DNA of 64,000 bases from Natronorubrum bangense (GCF_004799645.1 NZ_CP031305.1:1984001-2048000), one strand, 5' to 3'; shown: positions 16,906-26,121, numbered from the stretch's first letter. A program made the numbers and translations. Notes: a model not told the origin generated them from the letters alone.

Positions 16906-16991
16906 CTGCCCCGTTGAGGTGTCACATTCGTGCTGATCTTGTGTGTCTTTCGAATCGAAATACCCATGGTTGCGGAATCGTGCATACCTGT

Positions 16992-17702
16992 ATGAACAGA
17001 GCAGAGAAGGCAGCCCTGCAGTTGCGGGCCGTCGACGTGTTGCGGATGTTAAAGGAAACCCGAACGTATGACGAACTCGCCGAGACGACGGCGCTTCCGG
17101 CAGGCGACCTCAACCGGTACGTTAACGGACACGTTCTCCCGGGTACCGAGCGCGCACGAAACGTCGTTGAAGAACTCGGTCGGGACGCACTGGCCGAGGA
17201 ACTCACTGCACGGATTCGGGTTGACGACGACGGCTACATCGACAACTCTGCGACCGTCTTCGACCAGCCGTTTCTCGACCTCGTTGCTCCCGTCGTCGCG
17301 AACGGGTTCGACTTCGACCGCCCTGACGTCGTCCTCACTGCTGCGACGGATGGGATCACGCTCGCTGCCTCGCTTGCGAGTTACTACGGGACGCGGTGTG
17401 CGTACGCCAAAAAACGCAAGGAAACCGCCGTCGAGGAGTTTATCGAGGCGCGTGAACGGCTCCAGTCGGGGATCGAACTCACCTACTATCTCCCCGAGTC
17501 GGCCATCGACGAAGGCGATTCGGTACTCGTCGTCGACGACCTCATCCGTTCGGGTGAGACACAGGAACTCCTGCTCGATATCGTCGGAACTGCCAACGCC
17601 GACGTTGCCGGGGTCTTTGCACTCATTGCGGCCGGCGACGACGGCATCCAGCGGGCTCGAAACCACACCGACGCACCAGTTGGTTCACTGACAACTGTCT
17701 GA
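16992..17702 (+). CDS. gfcR: GfcR-type transcriptional regulator (HTH plus phosphoribosyltransferase domain)
   Basis: A 236-residue protein with an N-terminal helix-turn-helix (about residues 8-55: LRAVDVLRMLKETRTYDELAETTALPAGDLNRYVNGHVLPG style) and a PyrE-like phosphoribosyltransferase domain containing the PRPP loop SVLVVDDLIRSGETQ near residue 180. This architecture is that of haloarchaeal GfcR, which activates glucose-catabolism genes in Haloferax (literature from memory). The ATG at 16992 is favoured over the longer open frame because it starts directly on the HTH. The effector may be a PRPP-like metabolite. Confidence 0.85.
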   Translation: MNRAEKAALQLRAVDVLRMLKETRTYDELAETTALPAGDLNRYVNGHVLPGTERARNVVEELGRDALAEELTARIRVDDDGYIDNSATVFDQPFLDLVAPVVANGFDFDRPDVVLTAATDGITLAASLASYYGTRCAYAKKRKETAVEEFIEARERLQSGIELTYYLPESAIDEGDSVLVVDDLIRSGETQELLLDIVGTANADVAGVFALIAAGDDGIQRARNHTDAPVGSLTTV

Positions 17703-17860
17703 CTGTAAGACGGCGACACGGCTCTCTAGTTCTGTTGAATCCTTTTCAATTCACTGTTCTACACCGCCCCGACAGTCTCGCATGGAAAATCATGTGAATC
17801 ACTACCACATTATTAATCATTAGGTTTATGGTGTTCCCCCCTGTTGGTGGTAGTACGAAC

Positions 17861-18310
17861 ATGACGAAGACAGTCATCCTCGGCGTGATCGGTTCCGACG
17901 CACACGTCGTCGGGATTACCATCCTGGAACAGGCGTTTGAGGCAGCCGGCTTCGACGTTATCAACCTTGGAGTCCAGAGCTCCCAGGAAGAGTTCGTCGA
18001 CGCCGCAACGGCTCACGACGCCGAGGCTGTACTCGTTTCCTCCCTCTACGGTCACGCAAAACAGGACTGTGAGGGCTTCCACCAGAAAGTCGCCGACGCT
18101 GGCCTCGAGGACGTCACGACCTACATCGGCGGCAACCTCGCCGTCGGACAGGACGACTTCGAGGAAACCCGGAAATTCTTCCGACAAATGGGCTTTGATC
18201 GAGTCTTCGACTCCGAAACGGACCCCGAGGACGCCATCGAGGCGCTCCGGGCCGATCTGGACATGCGCTCCTCGGAGTCCGAACAGGAGAGCCACACCGT
18301 CTCGGCCTAA
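17861..18310 (+). CDS. glmS: Glutamate (methylaspartate) mutase, small B12-binding subunit
   Basis: A 149-residue cobalamin-binding subunit (GlmS/MamA). The B12 motif is complete: GSDAHVVG (DxHxxG) at the N-terminus, VSSLYGH in the middle and YIGGNL further on. With the large subunit it interconverts glutamate and 3-methylaspartate, the first step of the haloarchaeal methylaspartate cycle for acetate assimilation. The catalytic subunit and methylaspartate ammonia-lyase, which usually follow, are not here: the next gene is on the opposite strand. The start at 17861 (MTKTVILGVIG) is chosen over 17828. The upstream 150 bases are AT-rich. Confidence 0.88.
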   Translation: MTKTVILGVIGSDAHVVGITILEQAFEAAGFDVINLGVQSSQEEFVDAATAHDAEAVLVSSLYGHAKQDCEGFHQKVADAGLEDVTTYIGGNLAVGQDDFEETRKFFRQMGFDRVFDSETDPEDAIEALRADLDMRSSESEQESHTVSA

Positions 18311-18373
18311 GCTGCGACTCGAGCACTCGTTTTCATATCCAGACGCGGCCCCACGCCGTCGTTTTGCAGTCGG

Positions 18374-18802
18374 TCAGTCGGTTCGCGTCGCTTCGATTTC
18401 GTCGAACAGCGCCTCGACACGCGTTTTCACGTCGTTGCGGATCTCGTGGACCGTCTCTTTCTCCTGTCCGTGTGGGTCCGGCAGATCCCAGTCGCGGACG
18501 TCGGTGTCGGCCTCGAGATCGAGTGTCGAACAGCCCATCGTCACAACGTAGTCACAGGACTCGAGAGTCTCCGTGGCGATTTCCTGTGGCTTGCGATCGG
18601 CGAGATCGATTTCGACGTCGGCCATCGCCTCACGGACGACGTCGTGGACGGCATCGGCAGGATGTGTCCCACCGGAGTGGATCACTACGTCGTCGGTGAG
18701 CCCGCGCGTCTCGCGTTCGCGTTCGGCGTAGGCAGTTGCTATCTGGCTTCGACCAGCGTTCTGGACGCAGACGAACGCAACGTGTGTCTTGGCATCGGTC
18801 AT
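18374..18802 (-). CDS. Low-molecular-weight phosphatase / arsenate reductase family protein
   Basis: A 142-residue protein of the LMW protein-tyrosine-phosphatase fold. The phosphate loop is CVQNAGRSQIA near residues 11-21, which fits CX5R. The later C in ESCDYVVTMGC and DWDLPDPHG (general-acid aspartate in DPxG) match arsenate reductases of the ArsC2 type that use a thiol partner. No arsenic resistance genes surround it, so either an arsenate reductase or a protein phosphatase is possible. The ATG at 18802 is preferred over a GTG three codons upstream. Confidence 0.8.
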   Translation of the reverse strand: MTDAKTHVAFVCVQNAGRSQIATAYAERERETRGLTDDVVIHSGGTHPADAVHDVVREAMADVEIDLADRKPQEIATETLESCDYVVTMGCSTLDLEADTDVRDWDLPDPHGQEKETVHEIRNDVKTRVEALFDEIEATRTD

Positions 18803-18905
18803 ACCCGTCACTAGGACGGGACCGTTCCTAATCGTTCATATGTGGTCCACTGTGAGAAATATACACACGGGTAGCGCTCAAAAGCAACTGTCGACCGGCG
18901 CGTGA

Positions 18906-19340
18906 TCACCGAACGATCGTCACCGGGACCGGAGAGCGACGGGCCACCTTCTCGGCGACACTCCCGAGAAGAAGGCGGCTTGCGCCTGTGCGACCGTGGC
19001 TGCCGATCGCGATGTGGTCGACGTCGTGTTCCTCGGCGTAGTTGACAATCGAGCGTGAAATCCCGCCGACCATGTGGTCCGTTTCGATCTCGACGCCGAA
19101 GTCAGCGGCCTGCTTGCGCGCTTCCTCGAGGCGATTTTCGGCCCAATTCTCGTGGTTTTTTTGGATCTGCTCGTAGTTCGTCATCGCGCTGCCTTCGATA
19201 CCCGTCGCGCCGTAGAAGTCGCCGGGATCGATGACATGAAGCGCCGTGATTGTTGCCTCTGGGTACTGCGTACAGGCAAACTCGAGTGCATCCATCGATT
19301 GCTCTGAGTCGTCGACTGGAACAAGGACGTGATCTACCAT
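18906..19340 (-). CDS. Universal stress protein UspA family
   Basis: A 144-residue single Usp domain. The N-terminus MVDHVLVPVDDSEQSMDALEFA carries the conserved VPVDxS, and the C-terminal ATP-binding motif GSHGRTGASRLLLGS fits G-2x-G-9x-GS, so it is of the ATP-binding class. Haloarchaea have many paralogues; a specific role cannot be read. It has its own short upstream region and is on the same strand as the phosphatase gene 100 bases downstream. Confidence 0.9.
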   Translation of the reverse strand: MVDHVLVPVDDSEQSMDALEFACTQYPEATITALHVIDPGDFYGATGIEGSAMTNYEQIQKNHENWAENRLEEARKQAADFGVEIETDHMVGGISRSIVNYAEEHDVDHIAIGSHGRTGASRLLLGSVAEKVARRSPVPVTIVR

Positions 19341-19491
19341 GTGTGTCTGTGTACTGGTGCCGGCAATATAAGCGTCCGCCAGCCTGCAACACTCGTCGGC
19401 TCGCGTGATCGGTCATGCCACGAGGCCCGACCGAGCGCAGGTGCTCCACACTCGAGTCAACAGCACAAACCGCAAAAACTGTCGGCCGCTG

Positions 19492-20082
19492 TTACTTCGC
19501 GCGGCCCTGACCGCCGTTGTTGGACGGTCGGACCTTCTCGGCACCTTTGCCGCGGTTGTTGAGACCACGGTTGGCCTTGCCAGCGTTGGTCAGGCCACGG
19601 AAGGCGCGGTTCTGGTGAGCGCTGTCGCAGATCCAGTTCAGGTCGTCGTCGTTCTGGATGGCGGGGTGGTTCGGATCAACGAGGATCACTTCGAACCACT
19701 TCTGCGAGCCATCTTCACCGACCCAGTAGCTGTTGAGCACGCGCAGGTTGGGGTACTTGCGGGAGACGCGCTCCTCACCGATGCGCTGGATGTTCTTGCG
19801 CCGTCCGATACGGTTGACACCCTGGCGCTTCGTTCGGCGACCGGCGGTAAAGCGCTCTTTTCGGGCGGTCCCTTTGCGGACCGACACGCGGGTCATGACG
19901 ATGCCCTGTTTGGCTTTGTAGCCGAGTTCGCGTGCCTTGTCGAGACGGGTTGGTCGCTCGATCCGCTCGATTGCGCCCTGCTTGCGCCATTCCTGTTTTC
20001 GCTGCCACTGCAACTCCCCGAGCTTACCGTCGTCGGGGTCTTTCCATGCGTCCTTGATGTGGGAGTAGAAGCTTTTTGCCAT
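19492..20082 (-). CDS. rpl15e: 50S ribosomal protein L15e
   Basis: A 196-residue basic ribosomal protein found in archaea and eukaryotes. The start MAKSFYSHIKDAWKDP and segments RKQGAIERIERPTRLDKARELGYKAKQG, GVNRIGRRKN and WVGEDGSQKWFEVILVDPNHPAI are typical of the family. Length is as expected. It is a single gene here; hairpin-forming sequences 40-90 bases before the start (CGGGGC CAT GCCCCG at 20121-20135, and an imperfect stem at 20151-20173) lie in its probable 5' region. Confidence 0.95.
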   Translation of the reverse strand: MAKSFYSHIKDAWKDPDDGKLGELQWQRKQEWRKQGAIERIERPTRLDKARELGYKAKQGIVMTRVSVRKGTARKERFTAGRRTKRQGVNRIGRRKNIQRIGEERVSRKYPNLRVLNSYWVGEDGSQKWFEVILVDPNHPAIQNDDDLNWICDSAHQNRAFRGLTNAGKANRGLNNRGKGAEKVRPSNNGGQGRAK

Positions 20083-20585
20083 TGTATGTTCCCGCGGGCG
20101 TTTCCTGGTTCAATCCTGACCGGGGCCATGCCCCGCGGATCACATCCCGACCTGTAGCACAATGCTGCACAGGTGCCCGCTGACGCCCGCGACCCAGCGA
20201 GTCTACGACAGTCTATCCAACTCTCGAGTATAAGGGCTTCGAACTCCGGAAGTGGCTGTCCCGATGCCCACTCTGCGCCAGCATCGCGCGTCTGGGTCGC
20301 CTCTCTCGAGTCGGTGGGCCCGTCCTGCTCCCAACGACTGTTGCTCCGCCTTGCGGCTATTTTATATCGCTATATGAGGTTTACTGAAAACAATTCTGCC
20401 GGAGTATGCTCCCCCCAAAAAAATGGCTATGACTGCCCTCGAAACGGTGTTCAAGCCGTTTTGTCGGGATTCAATTGCTCACACACAGCTGACAGCCCTC
20501 GCAGCCGATCACACCAACACTCACAACGCAGGCGTTCGCCATCGAAGCCGCTACGACCCAACTCCCGCTGAAAAGCGCACGTTTG
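20083..20585. other. 503-base intergenic region between rpl15e and rio2
   Basis: It contains the rpl15e upstream region with two hairpins (20121-20135, 20151-20173), an AT-rich patch TTTTATATCGCTATATGAGG around 20360, and a run of seven A at about 20417-20423. The open frames here are short, basic and overlap rio2; I see no credible gene. Confidence 0.5.
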
Positions 20586-21497
20586 TTACGAGACGAACTC
20601 GGCTATGCTGTCGAACGACTCCTCTTCGATCGAGACCGCCACATCGTCACTGTCGATATCGTCCGGAACGTGCTGTGGATACTTTCGGCGGAAGTACCCC
20701 AGGGTGTTCGTCAGGTCGCGCCGGAGGAACTCGGTCGCGTTCTCGTGATCAGTCGGAATCGCCTGTGGCCAGTCGAAAATCTTCACGCCGTCCTCGCTGA
20801 CGAAGACATTGTACTCGCTCATGTCCGCGTGGACGTACCCGGTCTCGTAGGCGAGTGCAATCTCCTCGAGCAACAGATCGAGGACGCCGAGGACCTGGTC
20901 GTCCGTGAGTCTCGTCTGTGAGAGTTCGACGCCGTCCATCTTCTCCATGACGATGACGTGGCGGTTCTGGCCGATCGGCCGCGGAACCGAGACGTCCGGA
21001 TACAGCGCTTCGAGGATGTCGTACTCCCGTTCGGCGGCTTTTCGAGCGGTGTACATCCAGGAGACGTGCTCGTTGTCCGACGTGTAATCGCGTTCTTTGT
21101 GGACCTCTCGGAAGTTGGTATACCCCTCGCGGTGGTACTTCAGCGCGAGTGGTTTGTAGGAGCGAACCTCGTAGACGTCACTCTCCTTGCCGACGCCCAG
21201 CGGCGAGCCGAACTCGCTGATCGTGTCCTGCTCGACGAGTGCTCGCAACGCGAGAATATCGTACCCCTCGAACTGGAGGGTGTACCCCTCGTACTGGATT
21301 GTTTTCTTTTCGACTAACCCGCGCTTGAGACAGCGCTCGAGTCGGTAGTCGACCTCCTCTTCGGTCAAGCCGGAGAACTTCGGGAGCTTCTCCCGCTGGA
21401 CCCACTCCGAAAAGCGCATCCCCTGTTCGACCCCCGAAAGGAGATAGAAGTCCTCGGCCTCGAGTTCCGGAAGTAATCCGGCGACGTTCCGCACCAT
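20586..21497 (-). CDS. rio2: RIO2-type atypical serine/threonine kinase
   Basis: A 303-residue RIO kinase with the N-terminal winged-helix domain typical of RIO2 (residues about 1-85) before the kinase domain. The nucleotide loop is GVGKESDVYEV, the catalytic loop YVHADMSEYNVF, and the metal-binding aspartate lies in IFDWPQA. RIO2 acts in late maturation of the small ribosomal subunit. The frame is open 22 codons upstream, but MVRNVAGLLPELEAEDF is the usual RIO2 start. Length is normal. Confidence 0.92.
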   Translation of the reverse strand: MVRNVAGLLPELEAEDFYLLSGVEQGMRFSEWVQREKLPKFSGLTEEEVDYRLERCLKRGLVEKKTIQYEGYTLQFEGYDILALRALVEQDTISEFGSPLGVGKESDVYEVRSYKPLALKYHREGYTNFREVHKERDYTSDNEHVSWMYTARKAAEREYDILEALYPDVSVPRPIGQNRHVIVMEKMDGVELSQTRLTDDQVLGVLDLLLEEIALAYETGYVHADMSEYNVFVSEDGVKIFDWPQAIPTDHENATEFLRRDLTNTLGYFRRKYPQHVPDDIDSDDVAVSIEEESFDSIAEFVS

Positions 21498-22095
21498 ACC
21501 CCGGATAGCTGGTGGATACGTAAAAACGTCGTGACCCCGCTGCTGGTCGGTCTGGTTGTACACCCCTTCTCGAGCGTCTCCTCCTTTCGCCCAGGCCTAC
21601 TGTTGCCAGCGTCGTGTATCGGTACTCGCGCGGCGGCACTGCCCTGATATGAATTGCATGCTGCGATATCAAACATCGATAGCTGTCGAACGGATGGCTC
21701 TCTGTTGGGCGACCACTGAACTCAAGTATGTGACGCTGGTGTCGTGTCTGTTATAGTAGCCACTGAACATCACTGCACGACCGTATCGCACGACTGCTGT
21801 GGGATGCGTGTGTACATCGGTTCAGTTGTTACTATAGGAACGTCACCACTTACACAGTAGACGGAACCCGCGTCACTCCACGTCAGACCACAGTGGTCCT
21901 ACGTCGGTGTGGCATTCGGGAGTTGCTACGCAGCGGTCGTCTGCGCGGTTAATCGGCCATCGAGTGACTGGACTACAGTACTGTGTTCTACTCCGAGAAC
22001 GCAGCGACGGTCGCGATAAAAAAACGGATGTAGTTACCTATGACGACGATTCAACGGCCGGCCAAGCGGCCGTTCTGACTCGTTCGGGTGCGGCG
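21498..22095. other. 598-base intergenic region upstream of rio2
   Basis: Apart from the MITE-like element at 21752-21836, I see no gene. The longest frame (from 21907 on the plus strand) is antisense to the acyl-CoA ligase gene and is a shadow. The promoter of rio2 should lie in the first 100 bases. Confidence 0.5.
21752..21836 (-). mobile_element. MITE-like 85-bp element, copy A
   Basis: An 85-base element with terminal inverted repeats TATAGTAGCCACTGAAC (21752-21768) and GTTCAGTTGTTACTATA (21820-21836), 15 of 17 positions complementary. Its reverse complement aligns with the element at 49471-49552 at roughly 85-90% identity with two small gaps. There is no reading frame inside. It is read as the reverse orientation of copy B. 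A non-autonomous element moved by a transposase elsewhere is the likeliest explanation. Confidence 0.7.
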
Positions 22096-23709
22096 TTATC
22101 CCTGGCCGACCATGCCCTCTTCTTCGTCCCACTCCTCCTCGCGGAGTTCGTATTTCTGGATCTTGCCCGTCGCCGTCTTGGGCAGTTCGTCGACGAACTC
22201 GACGCGGTGGACGACCTTGTAGCCGGCGAGTTTCTCACGGGTAAACGCCGTCAGTTCGTCCGGAGAGATCGGTGGGTTCTCGGGGTCGTCGTTCGACGGC
22301 ACGACGAACGCCTTCGGCGTCTCGCCCCATTTTTCGCTCGGGGATGGGATGACGGCCACGTCCGAAACTGCGTCGTGGTCGAACAGCGTGTCCTCGAGTT
22401 CGATGCTCGAGATGTTCTCCCCGCCGGAGATGATGATGTCCTTCTCGCGGTCTTGGATGGCGATCATGCCGTCGTCGTTGACAACGGCCAGGTCGCCGGT
22501 GTGGAACCATCCCTCACGTTTGTCGTTGAACGCTTCGTCGGTCTCCTCGGGTTTCTCCCAGTAGCCTTCCATGACCTGATTGCCACGGACGAGGATCTCG
22601 CCGATGGTTTCGTCGTCCCACGGCACTTCGTTGCCCTCGTCGTCGACGACTTCGACTTGGGTCGCCAGCGGGGCGATCCCCTGACGCTTTTTGAGCGCGA
22701 AGCGGCGCTCGCTGTCCTCGTCGATGAGGCGTCGAGTCGCGGAGGTGCCGATGAGCGGCCCAGTTTCGGTCGCCCCGTAGAGCTGGCGGAAGTGCCAGCC
22801 GAACTCCTCTTCGACGGTTTCGATGATGCTTTCCGGCGGTGCCGCGCCAGCTGCGGTGACCCGCATTGGGTTGTCGCCCGTTAGTTCGACGTCGTTCTCC
22901 TCGCGGTACTCCTCGAGCAGGCTGAGCACCGTCGGCGCACAACAGAGGAACGAAACGTCTTCGGTGGCGATGTCGGTGAAGATCTGGCCGGCGTCGACGC
23001 CGCGGGTACAGACGTGTTTCGCGCCCATGCCGGTGATGGCGTAGATGTGGCCCCAGCCGTTGACGTGGAACATCGGGAGTGTCCAGAGGTAGACGTCGTC
23101 GTCGGTGATCTCGTGGTGGATCGTGACGAGCTGGGCGTGCAGCGACTCGGTGCGGTGTGTTCGCATGACGCCTTTCGGGTCGCCGGTCGTTCCTGAAGTG
23201 TAGTTGATCGTGATAACGTCGTCCTCGCTCATCTCCGGGCGCTCGTAGTCGGGTTCAGCGTCCTCGATGAGTGCGTCGAAGTCCTCCCAGTCGCCCTCGA
23301 CGGCGTCGGCGTCGTTCGTAATGAACGTCTCGGTGGGGACCTCGTCACGAATCGCTTCGATCTTTTCGGCGTACTCGTAGTCGGCGACCACGGCCGTGAC
23401 GCCGGCGTCGTTGAGCATGTACTCGTAGTCCTCGGGCGTCAGCCGGTAGTTCAGCGGCGCGTGGATCGCACCGAGTTGCATGATCCCGTACGCCGACTCG
23501 AGGTGGTAGTGCGTGTTGGGGTCGAGGACCGCCACACGATCACCTTTCTCGATGCCGCGCTCTTGCAACACTGCAGACAGTCGGTCGGCCCGGTCGCCGA
23601 ACTCGTCGTACGTGAACCGTTCGCCTGTCGTCGCAACGATCGCTTCTTCGTCGCCGTAGTACTTGCGCGCCCGGTCGAGGAAATCGGTTACTAAGAGCGG
23701 GACTTCCAT
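22096..23709 (-). CDS. AMP-dependent acyl-CoA synthetase/ligase
   Basis: A 537-residue member of the ANL superfamily that activates a carboxylic acid as an acyl-adenylate and transfers it to CoA. The AMP-binding loop TSGTTGDPKG is at residues 171-180, the A5-type motif YGATETGP is near 320, GWFHTGDLAV near 418, and the C-terminal domain lysine is in LPKTATGKIQK near residue 520. The overall pattern is like medium- or long-chain fatty-acyl-CoA ligases. The C-terminus ends in an acidic tail. An AT-rich promoter stands directly upstream. No beta-oxidation genes are adjacent, so the substrate is open. Confidence 0.88.
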   Translation of the reverse strand: MEVPLLVTDFLDRARKYYGDEEAIVATTGERFTYDEFGDRADRLSAVLQERGIEKGDRVAVLDPNTHYHLESAYGIMQLGAIHAPLNYRLTPEDYEYMLNDAGVTAVVADYEYAEKIEAIRDEVPTETFITNDADAVEGDWEDFDALIEDAEPDYERPEMSEDDVITINYTSGTTGDPKGVMRTHRTESLHAQLVTIHHEITDDDVYLWTLPMFHVNGWGHIYAITGMGAKHVCTRGVDAGQIFTDIATEDVSFLCCAPTVLSLLEEYREENDVELTGDNPMRVTAAGAAPPESIIETVEEEFGWHFRQLYGATETGPLIGTSATRRLIDEDSERRFALKKRQGIAPLATQVEVVDDEGNEVPWDDETIGEILVRGNQVMEGYWEKPEETDEAFNDKREGWFHTGDLAVVNDDGMIAIQDREKDIIISGGENISSIELEDTLFDHDAVSDVAVIPSPSEKWGETPKAFVVPSNDDPENPPISPDELTAFTREKLAGYKVVHRVEFVDELPKTATGKIQKYELREEEWDEEEGMVGQG

Positions 23710-24134
23710 GTGGCTCAGCTTTGAACATTGTTTATAATATTCTTTATGGATCTATAATCGACATCGAGACTAGATGAAGTGGCGGCTGGCGAAGATGTTC
23801 GCCTCGATCGGTCCAACTCGCGAAACCAGTGGGGGAGCCATCTGAAACACGGAGACGGTAGCTACTTGACATGACCGCCTATCAACCAAGTGCTCCCGTG
23901 TCCCACCGACCGTGACGGCTCGTGCTCGAGCCCTGATTCGGCGGCGTGAATCCGCTCACTCGCCGTCGACTTTCGGATTTCATACCTATGTCTGACGCGG
24001 GCCTCGAGAGCCGACTTCGAGGCCTTACCGCGTTCTGTTTCTGGCATAGATCGACCGCCGCGAGCATGGGGTGTTCTCACCGGGCATGCGTTCCCGTCGC
24101 AACCTCTAACTCGACAGCCAGCGATCGGACGAGT
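23710..24134. other. Divergent intergenic region with TATA element for the acyl-CoA ligase gene
   Basis: On the minus strand ATATTATAAA (23731-23740) lies about 28 bases before the ligase start, in an AT-rich island from 23727 to 23755. The rest of the 425 bases holds no convincing gene; the long plus-strand frame from 23946 is only the open extension of the lipoate ligase gene. Confidence 0.55.
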
Positions 24135-24971
24135 ATGACTGACCTCGCCGACCGTTCGTGGCGATTGCTTCGGGACGAGCCCCGTGATGGGGCGACACAG
24201 ATGGCCCTCGAGGAAGTCGCTGCAGCGACAGCACTCGAGGACGATCTGCGGACAGTCAGGGTCTACTCATGGGAGCCGAGTACGCTCTCGCTTGGGTACC
24301 GACAGGACGCCGACACGGTCGACTGGGCGTACTGTGAGCAGGCGGGGATCGACGTCACTCGCCGGCAAACCGGCGGCGGCGGGATCTATCACGACCGATA
24401 CGCCGACATCTCGTACACCATCGTTGCCCCTGCTGACGAGGTGCCCGGCGACCTGATGGACTGCTACGAACTGTTCTGTGAGCCGGTGCTCGAGGGACTC
24501 GAACGCATGGGTGTCGACGCCGACTTCGCCGCCGTCGAGCAGTCGTCGATCTACTACCCCTCGTGTTATCTACGGGATATCAACCCGGCCCACGACGTCG
24601 TCGCGCCCGCAACTGCGGGCGCAGACGCACGGAAGATCAGCGGCAACGCCCAGTACCGACAGCGCGACGTCGTCATCCAGCACGGCTCGATCAGCTACGC
24701 CCTCGAGCCCACTCGTCACGTCGGCGTCTTCGAGACGGACCTCGAACCAGCCGTGTTCACCGACCGAGTGACGAGCATTCAGGATGAGGTGGGGATCGAC
24801 CGCGAAGCGGCTGTCGATACCCTTGCGACGGCGCTCGGGGAGTGGTGTGACGCGGACGAGGGCGACTGGTGCGACGACGAACTCGAGACCGCCGCCGACC
24901 TCGCCGCTCGGAAGTTCGGGGCCGACGCCTGGATTCGGAACCGCGAGGTGCTCGAGGCGAACGAGCAGTAG
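24135..24971 (+). CDS. Lipoate--protein ligase A family (BPL/LplA catalytic domain)
   Basis: A 278-residue protein with the biotin/lipoate transferase fold: MALEEVAAA, the turn YSWEPSTLSLGYRQ, RRQTGGGGIYHD (the RRxxGGGxVxHD ligase motif) at about residues 76-87, ISYTIV, and ARKISGNAQYRQRDVVIQHGSISY with the catalytic lysine in KISGNAQ. It may attach or transfer lipoyl or octanoyl groups. The frame extends 63 codons upstream but this part is basic and cysteine-rich; the ATG at 24135 begins the domain. No partner LplB or lipoylated enzyme genes are adjacent. Confidence 0.82.
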   Translation: MTDLADRSWRLLRDEPRDGATQMALEEVAAATALEDDLRTVRVYSWEPSTLSLGYRQDADTVDWAYCEQAGIDVTRRQTGGGGIYHDRYADISYTIVAPADEVPGDLMDCYELFCEPVLEGLERMGVDADFAAVEQSSIYYPSCYLRDINPAHDVVAPATAGADARKISGNAQYRQRDVVIQHGSISYALEPTRHVGVFETDLEPAVFTDRVTSIQDEVGIDREAAVDTLATALGEWCDADEGDWCDDELETAADLAARKFGADAWIRNREVLEANEQ

Positions 24972-25092
24972 TCCGAACGGGTGTGCTATATTTCACCGCT
25001 GGCTGGCTGTGTCAGGACTCGACACTCAGCGGGCCGTTTTCGACTCGACGGAGGACCGATCGGTTGTCAGGCGAGCCATCGGAGCGCCTGGT

Positions 25093-25371
25093 TCAGCTGA
25101 GGATCGCTTTCCAACTCCAGCCACCGAGGATGAGCACGACGAGCGCGAGGAAGATCAACGCGCCCCACTGCTGGCCCTCTGTCTCCGCGATCGGGGCGAA
25201 GACGTTGATGAGGCCGGTCCATTGCATCAACGCGAGCGCGAGCAGCACCAGCGACAGTATCGAGACGACAGCGATTCCGAGCCAGTTGCGGGCCATCCAT
25301 TGCCCTTCCGCTTCGGCCTCGTCTCTGGAGGTCGTGGGCGTTTCCGTCGGCTCTCGATCCGGTTCGGACAT
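25093..25371 (-). CDS. Small haloarchaeal membrane protein
   Basis: A 92-residue protein with an acidic head (about residues 1-28) and two membrane helices, roughly residues 30-52 (WLGIAVVSILSLVLLALAL) and 66-87 (WGALIFLALVVLILGGW). No domain is recognised. A start 20 codons upstream is open, but MSEPDREPTE is a typical haloarchaeal N-terminus. It is convergent with the lipoate ligase gene. Confidence 0.65.
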   Translation of the reverse strand: MSEPDREPTETPTTSRDEAEAEGQWMARNWLGIAVVSILSLVLLALALMQWTGLINVFAPIAETEGQQWGALIFLALVVLILGGWSWKAILS

Positions 25372-25461
25372 ACCCTCTTCTAGGACGGTCTCTTGGGAAA
25401 CGGTTCCACCTGCAGCCTCCGGGTTCGACACTGGCGCGGTTCAGAAACCGACTGCGAGGCG

Positions 25462-26121
25462 TTAGCCGAGCACGCTGTCGCGTCGACGCCGCAACGTTCC
25501 GCGGACGAACGGCGTCGCTGGAAAGATACCGAACTCGAGGCGTTCGATCTCGTCGACTGCGAAGGCGTCGTGACCGACGAATCGCGGAACCGTCTCGCGG
25601 GTGAGTTGGCAGCCACCGGCGACACGCTCCCAAAGCGGGTTGAGCAGCTGCTGGCCGGTTCCCTGCCAGCCGTCGGCATGAACGTGCTCGAAAAAGCGGA
25701 ACTCGCCGCCCGGTTTCAACACCCGTGCAACCTCATCGATGGCGGCGTCGGGGTCCTGAATCGTACAGAAGACGACGCTGGCGAGTACGACGTCGAAACT
25801 GTCGTCGGGGTAGGGCAACGATTCGGCGCGTGCATCCTGGAGGGTGACATCGAGACCGAGGTCGCGAGCGGTGCGTGCCGCCCGTGTTCGCATGTGTGGA
25901 TCCGGCTCAATGGCGTGATACTCGATCGCTGACGTATCGATGTCGGCGACGAACGGAAACATATCCCCGGTGCCACAGCCCAGCTCGAGTACGCGCCCCG
26001 AGAGATCCGCGACGAGGTAGCTCCGATGGGGTGCAAGCAGGAACGCCTGTGGGAGCCAGTCGTAGAGCGTCGCAAAAACAGGATGGGCGATTTCGTGGTC
26101 TCGAGTCGATGGTTCGGACAT
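25462..26121 (-). CDS. Class I SAM-dependent methyltransferase
   Basis: A 219-residue methyltransferase of the Methyltransf_11 type. Motif I is VLELGCGTGDMFPFV near residues 45-59, the acidic end of strand beta-2 is HAIEPDPHM, the motif with DSFDVVLASVVFCTI follows near residue 110, and VARVLKPGGEFRFFEHV is the usual post-IV strand. The ATG at 26121 gives MSEPSTRDHE; the open frame continues 18 codons upstream. Substrate unknown; phospholipid or quinone-type small molecules are possible. Confidence 0.83.
   Translation of the reverse strand: MSEPSTRDHEIAHPVFATLYDWLPQAFLLAPHRSYLVADLSGRVLELGCGTGDMFPFVADIDTSAIEYHAIEPDPHMRTRAARTARDLGLDVTLQDARAESLPYPDDSFDVVLASVVFCTIQDPDAAIDEVARVLKPGGEFRFFEHVHADGWQGTGQQLLNPLWERVAGGCQLTRETVPRFVGHDAFAVDEIERLEFGIFPATPFVRGTLRRRRDSVLG

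Noticed and set aside
18374..18802. Arsenic-resistance operon
   Set aside because: Only a single LMW-phosphatase/ArsC-type gene is present; no arsR, arsA or arsB nearby.
19405..20157. 250-codon plus-strand frame
   Set aside because: Antisense to rpl15e, a definite ribosomal protein gene.
20083..20173. Second tRNA-like sequence (GGTTCAATCC) upstream of rpl15e
   Set aside because: The T-loop-like string has no matching acceptor, D or anticodon stems.
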